Assembly: GCF_029869545.1 (NCBI RefSeq)
Contig: NZ_JARWQD010000396.1
Span: forward strand, 1 to 36,709
Length of the DNA: 36,709 nt
DNA from: Nocardia wallacei
Lineage (GTDB): Bacteria > Actinomycetota > Actinomycetes > Mycobacteriales > Mycobacteriaceae
Direction of reading: 5' to 3'
Shown here: positions 7,880 through 15,647 of the stretch, piece after piece
How positions within the stretch are numbered: position 1 is the stretch's first letter
How the letters are laid out: each line of letters starts with the position of its first letter
Position numbers and translations under genes: made by a program
Notes under the pieces: model-generated
Told to the model about the DNA's origin: nothing
What the model saw: the letters and a program-made list of their open reading frames with translations, nothing else
Database searches by the model: none

Positions 7880-9250
7880 CTACTGATTCCCTCGATACGA
7901 CTTGCCGACGGTGTCGGCGTACTGCTGGGCTTGTTCGAGCGCGTCGCGGACGCTGATCCGGCCCGCGACCGCGGCGCTGATCTGCTGGCTCACCCGGGTG
8001 CCCAGATCCTGGAATTCGGGAATGGTGAGGAACTGCACGCCGGTGTACGGAACCGGTTGCACCGTGGGATGTTCCGGATCCGCGCCCGCCATGGCCGACA
8101 GCGTGCGCTCCCCGTACGCCGTCGACGTCTCGCGGTATTCGGGGATCTGGTAGGTCGACAGGCGGCTCCCCGGCGGCACATGCGACCAGCCGAGCCGCTC
8201 GCCCACCATGCGGATGTACGGCTTGCCGGTCATCCACGAGATGAATTTCCATGCGGCGTCGGGCTTGTCGCTGGAGGCCGGGATTCCCAGCGACCAGGTG
8301 TACAGCCAGCCGGAGTTGGGTTTGCGTGCCACGGGGGCGGGTGCGTAGCCGATCTTGCCGACGACCTTGCTCGAATCCGGATCCTCGAGCACCGACACCG
8401 CGGAGGTGGCGTCGTACCACATGGCGGTGTTGCCCTGCGACAGCTGCGTCGCGCATTCGCTGAAACCACTGGTGGAGGCGCCGGGTTCGCCGTGTGCGCG
8501 GACCAGGTCGACGTAGAACTGCACGGCGCGAACGACTTCCGGACTGGTCAGCTGGGCATTCCACCGCTCGTCGAACCAGCGGCCGCCGAAGGTGTTGATG
8601 ACGGTGTTCAGCGGGGCCAGCGATTCGCCCCAGCCGGGCTTGCCGCGCAGGCAGATTCCCGACCGACCGTCCGTGTCGAGCTTGGCGGCGAAGCCCGCCA
8701 CCTGATCCCACGTCGGGTCCGCGGGCATGGTGAGTCCGGCCTGCTCGAACAGGTCCTTGCGGTACATCAGGAACGACGACTCGCCGTAGAACGGCACCGA
8801 GTACATATTCCCGTTGTAGGACAGCGACTTTCGCAGCGACGGAATGAAATCCTCGGTGTCGTAGCCGGGCGTGCGGCGCGCGTGCTCGGACAGGTCGACC
8901 AGCCAGCCGTTGGCCGCCCACTGCGGGGTCTCGAAGTTGCTGATCATCACCACATCGAATTCGCCGCCGCCGGTGGCCACCGATGCGGTGATCTTGGCGC
9001 GCGCCTCGTTCTCCGACAGCGAGACGAATTTCAGCTTGGTGCCCGGATTCTCGCGTTCGAATTCGTCCGACAGCGCGATGGCGTCCTGCATCTGCGAGTT
9101 GGATACCATCGCGATGGTCACCGTGTCGCCGCCGCCGGAGGTGAACGATCCGGCGCCGGCGCAGCCGGTGAGCGTCAGCGTGATCGTGACGGCAACGGCG
9201 GCAAGCATTCTCATGCGTCCGGGTTCGTGCCGGGGGCCGTGGTCGGTCAT
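7880..9250 (-). CDS. Extracellular solute-binding lipoprotein (polyol/sugar, family 1)
   Basis: A 456-residue lipoprotein. The signal peptide runs through about residue 29 and ends in the lipobox LTGC (Cys30). The mature part has the family-1 binding-protein pattern: VTIAMVSNSQMQDA, the NPGTKLKFVSLSENEARAKI strand, the FDVVMISNFETPQWAANGWLVDL segment and YSVPFYGESSFLMYRKDLFE. It captures the substrate outside the membrane and delivers it to the permeases. The ATG at 9250 lies 6 bp after the regulator stop, and the AAGGAGGGG site is inside the end of the regulator gene. An internal ATG at residue 13 or 15 is possible. Confidence 0.92.
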   Translation of the reverse strand: MTDHGPRHEPGRMRMLAAVAVTITLTLTGCAGAGSFTSGGGDTVTIAMVSNSQMQDAIALSDEFERENPGTKLKFVSLSENEARAKITASVATGGGEFDVVMISNFETPQWAANGWLVDLSEHARRTPGYDTEDFIPSLRKSLSYNGNMYSVPFYGESSFLMYRKDLFEQAGLTMPADPTWDQVAGFAAKLDTDGRSGICLRGKPGWGESLAPLNTVINTFGGRWFDERWNAQLTSPEVVRAVQFYVDLVRAHGEPGASTSGFSECATQLSQGNTAMWYDATSAVSVLEDPDSSKVVGKIGYAPAPVARKPNSGWLYTWSLGIPASSDKPDAAWKFISWMTGKPYIRMVGERLGWSHVPPGSRLSTYQIPEYRETSTAYGERTLSAMAGADPEHPTVQPVPYTGVQFLTIPEFQDLGTRVSQQISAAVAGRISVRDALEQAQQYADTVGKSYRGNQ

Positions 9251-9256
9251 CGGGCG

Positions 9257-10240
9257 CTACCCCTCCTTCTGTTCGAGCAGCCACCGGGCGCAGTCGACGT
9301 CGGTGACGAGAATCGAGGCCAGGCCCCCGCGCAGCGCGCCCAGGACGGCCTCGTGCTTGTCCGGCCCGCCCGAGATCAACAGTGTTGCGGGACAGGCGCG
9401 GACGGCCTCCAGGCTCACCGACACCGTGCGGGCGGCCAGCGGTCCGGCGACATCGCCGCCGTCGGCGCGGAAGAACCGGCCGCCGATCTCGCCGACGGCG
9501 CCCAGCGCGCGCAGTTCGCCGAGCAGCGCGGTGTCGAGATAGCTGCCCTCGAACAGGGTGGTGGCGGTGGAGACCGGGCCGACGCCGAACATCATCACCT
9601 GGGCCTCGCGGCCCATCGCCATGGCGCGGCCGAGTACCGAATCCTGTTCCAGCGCGGTGACGGTCGCCGCGTCGGCGTACAGCGGGGCGTGCAGCCGGAC
9701 CGCGGTGGCCCGCAACCGGTCGGCGCAGCGACCCAGGGTGTAGTCGACGCCGGTCTGGTAGTCGGAGGAGGTCATCGAGCCGTCGAGTTGGACGACCGTG
9801 GCGCAGCGGGCGGCATGCGTGCGCAGTTCGCGCGCGATCGCGATCGTCTCGGGGCCCCAGGTGAATCCGAGCGTGTCCGAGGGCCGCAGTCGGCGCGTCA
9901 GCACGCCGACCGCGGCACGTGCCAGGGGCTGCAGGCCGGAGGCCGAACCGTCGGGCGCGTCCCCGAGAACGACCGCCTCCGTGAGTCCGAAGCTCGCCTC
10001 GAGGTCGCGCTCGAGATCGGTGTGGACGGCCGCGCTCAGCTCGTCGGGGACGGAGATCTCGATGCGCACCAGGCCCTGGGCGCGGGCCCGGGCGATGAGC
10101 CGCCCCGCGGTGGGACGCGAAACCCCCAGCTTCGCAGCGATTTCCGCTTGCGTGGCGCCCTCGAGGTGGTAGAGCTGCGCGGCGCGGAGCGCGAGCCGGA
10201 CATCGTCCGGATGCGGCGGCCTGGAGGACTCGGGTGCCAC
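9257..10240 (-). CDS. SorC/DeoR-type sugar-binding transcriptional regulator
   Basis: A 327-residue regulator. Residues about 15-60 form a helix-turn-helix (RAAQLYHLEGATQAEIAAKL, then GVSRPTAGRLIARARAQGLV). The rest is the SorC sugar-binding domain with GFTWGPETIAIAREL, VVQLDGS, MMFGVGPV and LISGGPDKHEAVLGAL. Such proteins sense a phosphorylated sugar or polyol and act as activators or repressors. The start is GTG with GAGGAG 5 nt upstream. It is the first gene of the transporter operon, and faces the polyol dehydrogenase gene across a 70-bp gap with a 15-bp palindrome, so it probably controls both directions. Confidence 0.9.
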   Translation of the reverse strand: MAPESSRPPHPDDVRLALRAAQLYHLEGATQAEIAAKLGVSRPTAGRLIARARAQGLVRIEISVPDELSAAVHTDLERDLEASFGLTEAVVLGDAPDGSASGLQPLARAAVGVLTRRLRPSDTLGFTWGPETIAIARELRTHAARCATVVQLDGSMTSSDYQTGVDYTLGRCADRLRATAVRLHAPLYADAATVTALEQDSVLGRAMAMGREAQVMMFGVGPVSTATTLFEGSYLDTALLGELRALGAVGEIGGRFFRADGGDVAGPLAARTVSVSLEAVRACPATLLISGGPDKHEAVLGALRGGLASILVTDVDCARWLLEQKEG

Positions 10241-10256
10241 GGCACTCCTCGATGAG

Positions 10257-10310
10257 TGATCATATGCTCACAGTGTGAGCTGTTGCTCAGATCACGGTAC
10301 CATCGAAAAT
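10257..10310. promoter_or_regulatory. Divergent polyol-operon operator and leaderless promoter
   Basis: The perfect inverted repeat GCTCACA-G-TGTGAGC lies at 10266-10280, with a second overlapping repeat, TGAGC-tgtt-GCTCA (10276-10289), and TGATCA/AGATCA flanks. A TANNNT -10 box, TACCAT (10298-10303), ends 7 bp before the GTG at 10311. This suggests a leaderless transcript whose -35 region lies inside the palindrome. The SorC regulator is the likely ligand. Confidence 0.65.
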
Positions 10311-11747
10311 GTGACACAGACAACACTTTCGCGACCCGGCTACGACCGCACCGGATTGACCAGCGGGATCGTGCATTTCGGGGTCGGCGGGTTCCATCGC
10401 GCCCATCAGGCGATGTATCTGGACCGGCTGCTGGAACGCGGGGGTTCGCGCGAGTGGGCGATCTGCGGGGTCGGTGTGCTGCCGGGCGACCGCGCCATGC
10501 GAGATGCGCTGGTATCGCAGGACTTCGAGTACACGCTGTCGGTGGTCCGGCCCGACCGCTGGGAGACCCGGATGATCGGCTCCCTCGTCGACTACCTGTA
10601 CGCCCCCGACGATCCGGAGGCCGTGCTGGACAGGGTCGCCGATCCGGCGACGCGCATCGTCTCGCTGACGATCACCGAGGGCGGGTACGGCATCGCCCCG
10701 GGCACCGGCGAATTCGATGCGCAAGATCCGGGGATCGCCGCGGACCTGGTGCCGGGCGCCCGGCCCGCCACCGTGTTCGGTTTCGTGGTGGAGGGCCTGG
10801 CGCGGCGGCGAGCGCGCGGGCTCGCGCCGTTCACGGTGATGTCGTGCGACAACATCGAGGGCAACGGCACGGTGGCGCGGCGAGCGTTCGGTTCCTTTGC
10901 GCGGCTGCGGGATCCGAGCCTGGGGGAGTGGATCCAACGGCACGTCCGGTTTCCGAACTCCATGGTGGACCGGATCACTCCGGCGACACCGGCGGAGGCG
11001 TCCGCCGAGATCGCGCGACGCTACGGGGTGCGGGATCGGTGGCCGGTGCTGACCGAGCCGTTCACGCAATGGGTGCTGGAGGATTCCTTCGGGCTCGGCC
11101 GCCCGGCGCTGGAGGAGGTCGGCGTGCAGATGGTCGACGATGTGGCGCCGTACGAGTCGATGAAGCTGCGGCTGCTCAACGCGAGCCATCAGGCGCTGGC
11201 GTACTTCGGTCGTCTGTGCGGTTACCGGATGGTGGACGAGGCCGCCGCGGATCCGCTGTTCGAACGATTCCTGGTGCGCTACATGGTCGATGAGGCCACG
11301 CCGACGCTGCGCCCGGTGCCGGGCGTCGACCTCGCGGGTTATCGCCGCACACTGCTCGAGCGCTTCGCCAATCCTGCCATCGGCGACACCATCGCCCGCC
11401 TGTGCGCCGAATCCTCCGACCGCATCCCGAAGTGGGTGCTGCCGGTGATCCGGGACCAGCTCGCGATGGGCGGCGAGATCCGCTGCGCGACAGCCATTGT
11501 CGCGAGCTGGGCGCGGTATGCCGAGGGCGTCGACGAACAGGGCGCGCCGATCGAGGTCGTGGATCGCCTGCGGGATCGCCTGGCCCCCTTGGCTCGCCGC
11601 CAGCGAACGGAACCCACCGCCTTCCTCACCGATCCTGTCTTCGGCGACCTGTCCGAGCAGCCGGAGTTCGTCCGGTGTTACACCGACACCCTGCAATCGC
11701 TACACACCAAGGGCGCCCGCGCCACGCTCACCGAGCTGCTGGGTTGA
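10311..11747 (+). CDS. Mannitol dehydrogenase-family polyol dehydrogenase
   Basis: A 478-residue long-chain polyol dehydrogenase. The N-terminal half is the NAD-binding domain (IVHFGVGGFHRAHQA, VSLTITEGGY, MSCDNIEGNG). The C-terminal domain carries the catalytic signature MKLRLLNASHQALAY, with Lys285, Asn290 and His293 at the same spacing as in mannitol 2-dehydrogenase. It oxidises mannitol or a related polyol (arabinitol, sorbitol) to the ketose with NAD. The start is GTG 10311 from the promoter geometry; a GTG at 10275 would extend it through the operator. It is divergent from the polyol ABC importer operon, and the pair gives uptake followed by oxidation. Exact substrate not decidable from sequence. 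Confidence 0.9.
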   Translation: MTQTTLSRPGYDRTGLTSGIVHFGVGGFHRAHQAMYLDRLLERGGSREWAICGVGVLPGDRAMRDALVSQDFEYTLSVVRPDRWETRMIGSLVDYLYAPDDPEAVLDRVADPATRIVSLTITEGGYGIAPGTGEFDAQDPGIAADLVPGARPATVFGFVVEGLARRRARGLAPFTVMSCDNIEGNGTVARRAFGSFARLRDPSLGEWIQRHVRFPNSMVDRITPATPAEASAEIARRYGVRDRWPVLTEPFTQWVLEDSFGLGRPALEEVGVQMVDDVAPYESMKLRLLNASHQALAYFGRLCGYRMVDEAAADPLFERFLVRYMVDEATPTLRPVPGVDLAGYRRTLLERFANPAIGDTIARLCAESSDRIPKWVLPVIRDQLAMGGEIRCATAIVASWARYAEGVDEQGAPIEVVDRLRDRLAPLARRQRTEPTAFLTDPVFGDLSEQPEFVRCYTDTLQSLHTKGARATLTELLG

Positions 11748-11777
11748 TCGGGCTGAGTCGGAAATGATGCTGCGCGG

Positions 11778-12092
11778 TCAGTGGAGGAGTTTGAGGCCCG
11801 TGACGCCGCCGACGATCATGGCGAGGAACACGACCTTCAGCGCCGTTACCGGTTCCTCGCCGGTGACCATGGCGAAGACGACGGTGAGGACCGCGCCGAT
11901 GCCGACCCAGACCGCGTAGGACGTGCCGACGGGTAGGTCGCGCATCGCGAAGGCCAGGCCCGCCATGCTCGCGATCAGCGCGACGAAGAAGATCACCGAC
12001 GGACCCAGGCGGCTGAATCCCTCCGACCTGCCCAGCGCGGTCGCCCAGACCGCCTCGAGGACGCCGGAGAGGACCAGAACGAGCCACGACAT
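11778..12092 (-). CDS. gdx: Guanidinium exporter Gdx (SugE-type SMR protein)
   Basis: A 104-residue four-helix SMR protein. Helix 1 is WLVLVLSGVLEAVWATALGR with the essential glutamate; other blocks are SEGFSRLGPSVIFF, LPVGTSYAVWVGIGAVLT and GGVTGLKLLH. The WAxxL and GLKL features place it in the Gdx subgroup, which exports guanidinium in exchange for protons. The ATG at 12092 has a GGAGG site 5 nt upstream. The frame extends upstream, but the added codons read through a guanidine-III riboswitch, so they are leader RNA. The riboswitch makes the guanidinium role much firmer than for the paralogue at 4563. Confidence 0.94.
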   Translation of the reverse strand: MSWLVLVLSGVLEAVWATALGRSEGFSRLGPSVIFFVALIASMAGLAFAMRDLPVGTSYAVWVGIGAVLTVVFAMVTGEEPVTALKVVFLAMIVGGVTGLKLLH

Positions 12093-12106
12093 CACAGCCT
12101 CCGACC

Positions 12107-12147
12107 GTGCCGTCTTGTCGCACACCGGGTACGGCACCCTCGTCCGG
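12107..12147 (-). ncRNA. Guanidine-III (ykkC-III) riboswitch
   Basis: A 41-nt element on the transcript strand contains the conserved blocks CCGGACGAGG, CCGTACCCGGT and ACAAGACGGC in order. GTGCCGT pairs perfectly with ACGGCAC at the 3' end; CCGG pairs with the internal CCGG, giving the pseudoknot of this class. Compared with the Thermobifida fusca example as I recall it, the long helix shows a compensatory change (C-G to T-A). It ends 14 nt before the gdx ATG and next to the GGAGG site, so translational control by guanidinium is expected. Confidence 0.92.
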
Positions 12148-12235
12148 AAGCCCCCTTGCCGGGCTCATCTCCAAGCTGTCACACCCCACACCGGGCGGCA
12201 ATGTCGACCCCGTCACCATCGCGCAGAATGGCGGC

Positions 12236-12745
12236 ATGGCCGACATCGTGTTGATCCAGGGCGACATCACCGAACAGGACGCGGACGCCGTGGTGAACGC
12301 GGCGAACTCCTCGCTGCTCGGCGGCGGTGGCGTGGACGGGGCGATCCATCGCCGGGGCGGCCCGGCGATCCTGGCCGAATGCCGGGACCTGCGCGCCTCG
12401 CGGTACGGCAGAGGCCTGCCCATCGGGCAGGCGGTGGCGACCACCGGCGGGAACCTGCCCGCCCGCTGGGTGATCCATACGGTCGGACCGGTCTGGTCGC
12501 CCCGGCAGAACCGCTCGGTGCTCCTGGAGTCCTGCTATCGCCAATCGCTGCGGGTGGCCGACGAACTCGGCGCGCGGACGGTGGCGTTCCCCGCGATCTC
12601 GACCGGCAGCTACGGCTGGCCGCTCGACGACGGCGCCCGGATCGCCGTCCAGACCGTGCGCGAGGCCGACACCGCCGTCACCGAGGTCCGGTTCGTCCTG
12701 TTCTCCGCCGACGCCTACGAAGCCTTCGCCACCCACCTCGGCTGA
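12236..12745 (+). CDS. Macro-domain protein (ADP-ribose / O-acetyl-ADP-ribose hydrolase type)
   Basis: A 169-residue single macro domain. It has VLIQGDITEQDADAVVNAAN, the Gly-rich loop LLGGGGVDGAIHRRGG (Asn24, Asp34), ATTGGNLPARWVIHTVGPVW, and the phosphate-binding STGSYGWP near residue 122. This is the MacroD-like pattern of enzymes that remove ADP-ribose from proteins or deacetylate O-acetyl-ADP-ribose. The ATG at 12236 begins the domain exactly as in relatives; a frame extension upstream would run through the riboswitch. It is divergent from gdx. No ADP-ribosyltransferase gene is visible nearby, so a housekeeping repair role is the default. Confidence 0.9.
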   Translation: MADIVLIQGDITEQDADAVVNAANSSLLGGGGVDGAIHRRGGPAILAECRDLRASRYGRGLPIGQAVATTGGNLPARWVIHTVGPVWSPRQNRSVLLESCYRQSLRVADELGARTVAFPAISTGSYGWPLDDGARIAVQTVREADTAVTEVRFVLFSADAYEAFATHLG

Positions 12746-12809
12746 CCCACGGGACAGGCGGCGCGAAAACCGGGCGAGACTTGTCGGTGCCGTCTGCGAG
12801 GGTGGTGGC

Positions 12810-13259
12810 GTGGCGAACTCGTACGAACCCTTCTCCATCCGGATCGATGTCCGGATCTGCGACGTCGATCCGCAATTGCACGTCACCGGCGCCGCCTACC
12901 AGCAGTACGCCGACCACGCACGCTTCGAATGCGTTCAGGCCGCGGGCATTTCGGTGGACGAGTTGCTGCGCGCGGGCCTGGGCCCGGTCAACCTGGAAAC
13001 CACCATCCGCTACCACCGCGAACTCCGCGCCGGCGACAGCGTCGACGTCACCTGCTCCTGGACCTGGTCCGACGGCAAGACCTACCGGGTCGAGCACACC
13101 CTCACCCACAGCGACGGCGAGGTCGCGGCCACGGTGCGCCACGTCAGCGGCCTGCTCGACCTGAACACCCGCAAGCTGGTCCCCGACCCGGCCGCGGAGT
13201 GGGCCCGCCGGGCCACCGACCCCACCCTCCTCGGACTGCCCGCCTGGATGCAGGTCTGA
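12810..13259 (+). CDS. Acyl-CoA thioesterase, 4HBT hotdog family
   Basis: A 149-residue single hotdog domain. The catalytic region is DVDPQLHVTGAAYQQYADHARFE, where the Asp-x-Asp start and the following Tyr-x-x-Tyr helix match 4-hydroxybenzoyl-CoA thioesterase relatives, although the usual Gly-His-Val-Asn is LHVTG here. Later strands include TTIRYHRELRAGDSVDV and VEHTLTHSDGEVAATVRHVSG. It would hydrolyse an acyl-CoA to free acid and CoA in the cytoplasm. The start is GTG with a weak GAGGG site. It lies directly before the SOS-boxed ruvC promoter and is probably a separate unit. Confidence 0.85.
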   Translation: MANSYEPFSIRIDVRICDVDPQLHVTGAAYQQYADHARFECVQAAGISVDELLRAGLGPVNLETTIRYHRELRAGDSVDVTCSWTWSDGKTYRVEHTLTHSDGEVAATVRHVSGLLDLNTRKLVPDPAAEWARRATDPTLLGLPAWMQV

Positions 13260-13312
13260 GAGTGCGTGGTGCCCGGGCCGTGTCGGTGGCCGGTCGGCGG
13301 CGCACCCTCCGT

Positions 13313-13334
13313 TAGACTTCGAACAACTGTTCGC
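13313..13334 (+). promoter_or_regulatory. LexA (SOS) box and -10 of ruvCAB
   Basis: TCGAAC-aact-GTTCGC (13319-13334) matches the actinobacterial SOS box TCGAAC(N4)GTTCGA at 11 of 12 defined positions. A TANNNT -10 box, TAGACT, occupies 13313-13318 immediately before it, so LexA would cover the start site. The ruvC GTG follows 21 bp later. Known SOS control of ruvC in mycobacteria supports this reading. Confidence 0.85.
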
Positions 13335-13355
13335 GGACGTGGAGGGGTGCTTGTC

Positions 13356-13925
13356 GTGCGGGTGATGGGTGTCGACCCCGGGCTCACCCGGTGCGGTCTG
13401 AGCATTGTCGAGGGCGGGCTCGGGCGGCAGGTCACGGCACTGGATGTGGACGTGGTCCGCACCCCCGCGGAGATGGATCTGGCCGAGCGGCTGATGCACG
13501 TGGCCGACGCCGCCGAACACTGGATGGATACGCACAAGCCGGTCGCGGTCGCGATCGAGCGGGTGTTCTCCCAGCACAACGTGCGCACCGCGATGGGCAC
13601 CGCGCAGGCCGGGGGCGTGATCGCGCTGGCGGCGGCGCGCCGCGGCATCCCGGTGGCCTTCCACACCCCGAGCCAGGTGAAGGCCGCGGTCACCGGGAAC
13701 GGTTCCGCGGACAAGGCTCAGGTGACGGCGATGGTGACCCGGATCCTAGGCTTGCAGACGGCGCCGAAACCGGCCGATGCCGCGGACGCGCTGGCGCTGG
13801 CGATCTGTCACTGCTGGCGGGCGCCGATGCTGGACCGGATGGCGAAGGCGGAGGCCCTGGCGGCGCAGGCGCAGCGCAAGTACGCGGAAAAGCTTGCCCG
13901 GCAACGAAAGGCGGTAACCCGGTGA
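13356..13925 (+). CDS. ruvC: Crossover junction endodeoxyribonuclease RuvC
   Basis: A 189-residue Holliday-junction resolvase of the RNase H fold. The acidic catalytic residues are visible in VMGVDPGLTRCG (Asp7), VAIERVF (Glu about 68) and the C-terminal pair in KPADAADALALAICH. The junction-binding loop FSQHNVRTAMGTAQAGG is conserved. RuvC cleaves symmetrically across the junction and works with RuvAB. The GTG at 13356 is preceded by GGAGGGG at 13341-13347; upstream codons in the frame would read through the LexA box. First gene of ruvC-ruvA-ruvB; its TGA overlaps the ruvA GTG by 4 bp. The C-terminal tail (KAEALAAQAQRKYAEKLARQ) is a charged extension. Confidence 0.96.
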   Translation: MRVMGVDPGLTRCGLSIVEGGLGRQVTALDVDVVRTPAEMDLAERLMHVADAAEHWMDTHKPVAVAIERVFSQHNVRTAMGTAQAGGVIALAAARRGIPVAFHTPSQVKAAVTGNGSADKAQVTAMVTRILGLQTAPKPADAADALALAICHCWRAPMLDRMAKAEALAAQAQRKYAEKLARQRKAVTR

Positions 13926-14527
13926 TCGCGTCCGTGCGCGGCGAGGTGCTCGAGATCGGCCTCGACCATGTGGTGCTCGAGGCCGCGGGCGTCGGGTACC
14001 GCCTCAATGCCACACCCGCCACGCTGTCGGCCCTCACCCGCGGCGACGAGGCACGGCTGTACACGGCGATGATCGTCCGCGAGGATTCGATGACGCTGTA
14101 CGGCTTCGGCGATACCGAGGCCCGCGAGCTGTTCGGCCTGCTGCAGACCGTCTCCGGCGTCGGGCCGCGGCTGGCCATGGCGGTGCTGGCGGTGCTGGAG
14201 CCCGAGGCACTGCGCAAGGCACTGGCCGAGAGCAATGTCGCCGCGCTCACCCGGGTCCCCGGCATCGGCAAGCGCGGCGCCGAACGCATGGTGGTGGAGC
14301 TGCGGGACAAGGTGAATCTCGTTCCGGTGCAATCGGGTCCGCCCGGCGCCGGTCCCGCCCCGGTCGTCACGCCGGTGCGCGATCAGGTGGTGGAGGCGCT
14401 CACCGGGCTCGGATTCGCGGCCAAGCAGGCCGAGCCCGCGGTCGACGGCGTGCTCGCCGAGCAACCCGATCTGGACACGTCCAGGGCGCTGCGTGCGGCG
14501 CTGGCCGTGCTCGGTAAGAACAAGTAG
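13922..14527 (+). CDS. ruvA: Holliday junction branch migration protein RuvA
   Basis: A 201-residue RuvA. Domain I (residues 1-62) starts IASVRGEVLEIGLDHVVLEA; domain II carries two helix-hairpin-helix motifs, LLQTVSGVGPRLAMAVL and LTRVPGIGKRGAERMVVELRDK. A flexible Pro/Gly linker (about 145-155) leads to the domain III helices that touch RuvB (VEALTGLGFAAKQAEPAVDG). RuvA binds four-way junctions and loads RuvB. The GTG overlaps the ruvC stop (GTGA). The same frame is open far upstream, but those codons overlap ruvC out of frame. Confidence 0.96.
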   Translation: MIASVRGEVLEIGLDHVVLEAAGVGYRLNATPATLSALTRGDEARLYTAMIVREDSMTLYGFGDTEARELFGLLQTVSGVGPRLAMAVLAVLEPEALRKALAESNVAALTRVPGIGKRGAERMVVELRDKVNLVPVQSGPPGAGPAPVVTPVRDQVVEALTGLGFAAKQAEPAVDGVLAEQPDLDTSRALRAALAVLGKNK

Positions 14528-14535
14528 GGCAGCGC

Positions 14536-15624
14536 ATGACCGAGCCGGACCACGACGACACCGAATCCCAGGTCACCGCGAGCTATCTGCGCTCCGACGG
14601 CGAGATCGAGGCGAGCCTGCGCCCGAAGTCCCTCGACGACTTCATCGGCCAGCCGCGGGTCCGCGAACAGCTCGCCCTGGTGCTGCGCGGCGCCAAACAG
14701 CGCGGCGGCACACCGGATCACGTGCTGCTGTCCGGCCCGCCCGGCCTCGGCAAGACCAGCATGGCGATGATCATCGCGGCCGAACTCGGTACCGCCCTGC
14801 GGATCACCTCCGGTCCGGCGCTGGAACGCGCGGGCGATCTGGCCGCCATGCTGAGCAATCTGGTCGAGGGCGATGTGCTGTTCATCGACGAGATCCACCG
14901 CATGGCCCGCCCGGCCGAGGAGATGCTGTATCTGGCCATGGAGGACTTCCGCGTCGACGTGGTGGTCGGCAAAGGCCCCGGCGCCACCTCGATTCCGCTC
15001 GATATCGCCCCGTTCACCCTCGTCGGCGCCACCACCCGCTCCGGCGCGCTGACCGGTCCGCTGCGCGACCGCTTCGGCTTCACCGGCCACATGGATTTCT
15101 ACGAACCCGAGGAGCTGCGAGGGATTCTGGAGCGCTCCGCCACGATCCTGGGTGTCCGGCTCGAGATCGACGCCGCCGCCGAGATCGCGGGACGCTCGCG
15201 CGGCACGCCCCGCATCGCCAATCGCCTGCTGCGCCGCGTGCGCGACTACGCGGAGGTACGCGCCGACGGCGTGATCACCCGCGAGATCGCGCATGCCGCC
15301 CTGGCCGTCTACGACGTGGACGACCTCGGCCTGGACCGCCTCGACCGCGCCGTCCTGGCCGCCCTGGTGCGCAGTTTCGGCGGTGGGCCCGTGGGTGTTT
15401 CGACGCTGGCCGTGGCGGTGGGGGAGGAGTCCACGACCGTCGAGGAGGTGTGCGAGCCGTTCCTCGTCCGCGCGGGTATGGTCGCCCGCACGCCGCGCGG
15501 GCGTGTCGCCACCGCCGCCGCGTGGGAGCACCTGGGCCTGGTCCCGCCGCCCGATCTGGTCTTCGGCTCGATCGAGGTCCGCGGCCGCGAACCCCACCCG
15601 ACCCTGGACCTGTTCGACTCCTGA
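14536..15624 (+). CDS. ruvB: Holliday junction branch migration DNA helicase RuvB
   Basis: A 362-residue AAA+ motor. Key parts are the N-terminal LRPKSLDDFIGQPRVREQL, Walker A SGPPGLGKTS, Walker B LFIDEIHRM, the sensor-1 strand FTLVGATTRSG, the arginine finger region GPLRDRFG, sensor 2 GTPRIANRLLRRVRDYAEV and a C-terminal winged helix (GPVGVSTLAVAVGEE). It forms hexameric rings either side of the RuvA-junction complex and drives branch migration with ATP. The ATG follows ruvA by 8 bp. The next gene is convergent, so ruvB is probably the last gene of the SOS operon. Confidence 0.97.
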   Translation: MTEPDHDDTESQVTASYLRSDGEIEASLRPKSLDDFIGQPRVREQLALVLRGAKQRGGTPDHVLLSGPPGLGKTSMAMIIAAELGTALRITSGPALERAGDLAAMLSNLVEGDVLFIDEIHRMARPAEEMLYLAMEDFRVDVVVGKGPGATSIPLDIAPFTLVGATTRSGALTGPLRDRFGFTGHMDFYEPEELRGILERSATILGVRLEIDAAAEIAGRSRGTPRIANRLLRRVRDYAEVRADGVITREIAHAALAVYDVDDLGLDRLDRAVLAALVRSFGGGPVGVSTLAVAVGEESTTVEEVCEPFLVRAGMVARTPRGRVATAAAWEHLGLVPPPDLVFGSIEVRGREPHPTLDLFDS

Positions 15625-15647
15625 GCGGCGGGATCGGGTGGCGGTGC

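Noticed and set aside
7878..9284. Large open frames antisense or out of frame to the binding-protein gene
   Set aside because: High-GC shadows; the family features all lie in the 7880-9250 frame.
12236..12745. Toxin-antitoxin role (DarG-like) for the macro-domain gene
   Set aside because: No DarT-like ADP-ribosyltransferase gene lies next to it.
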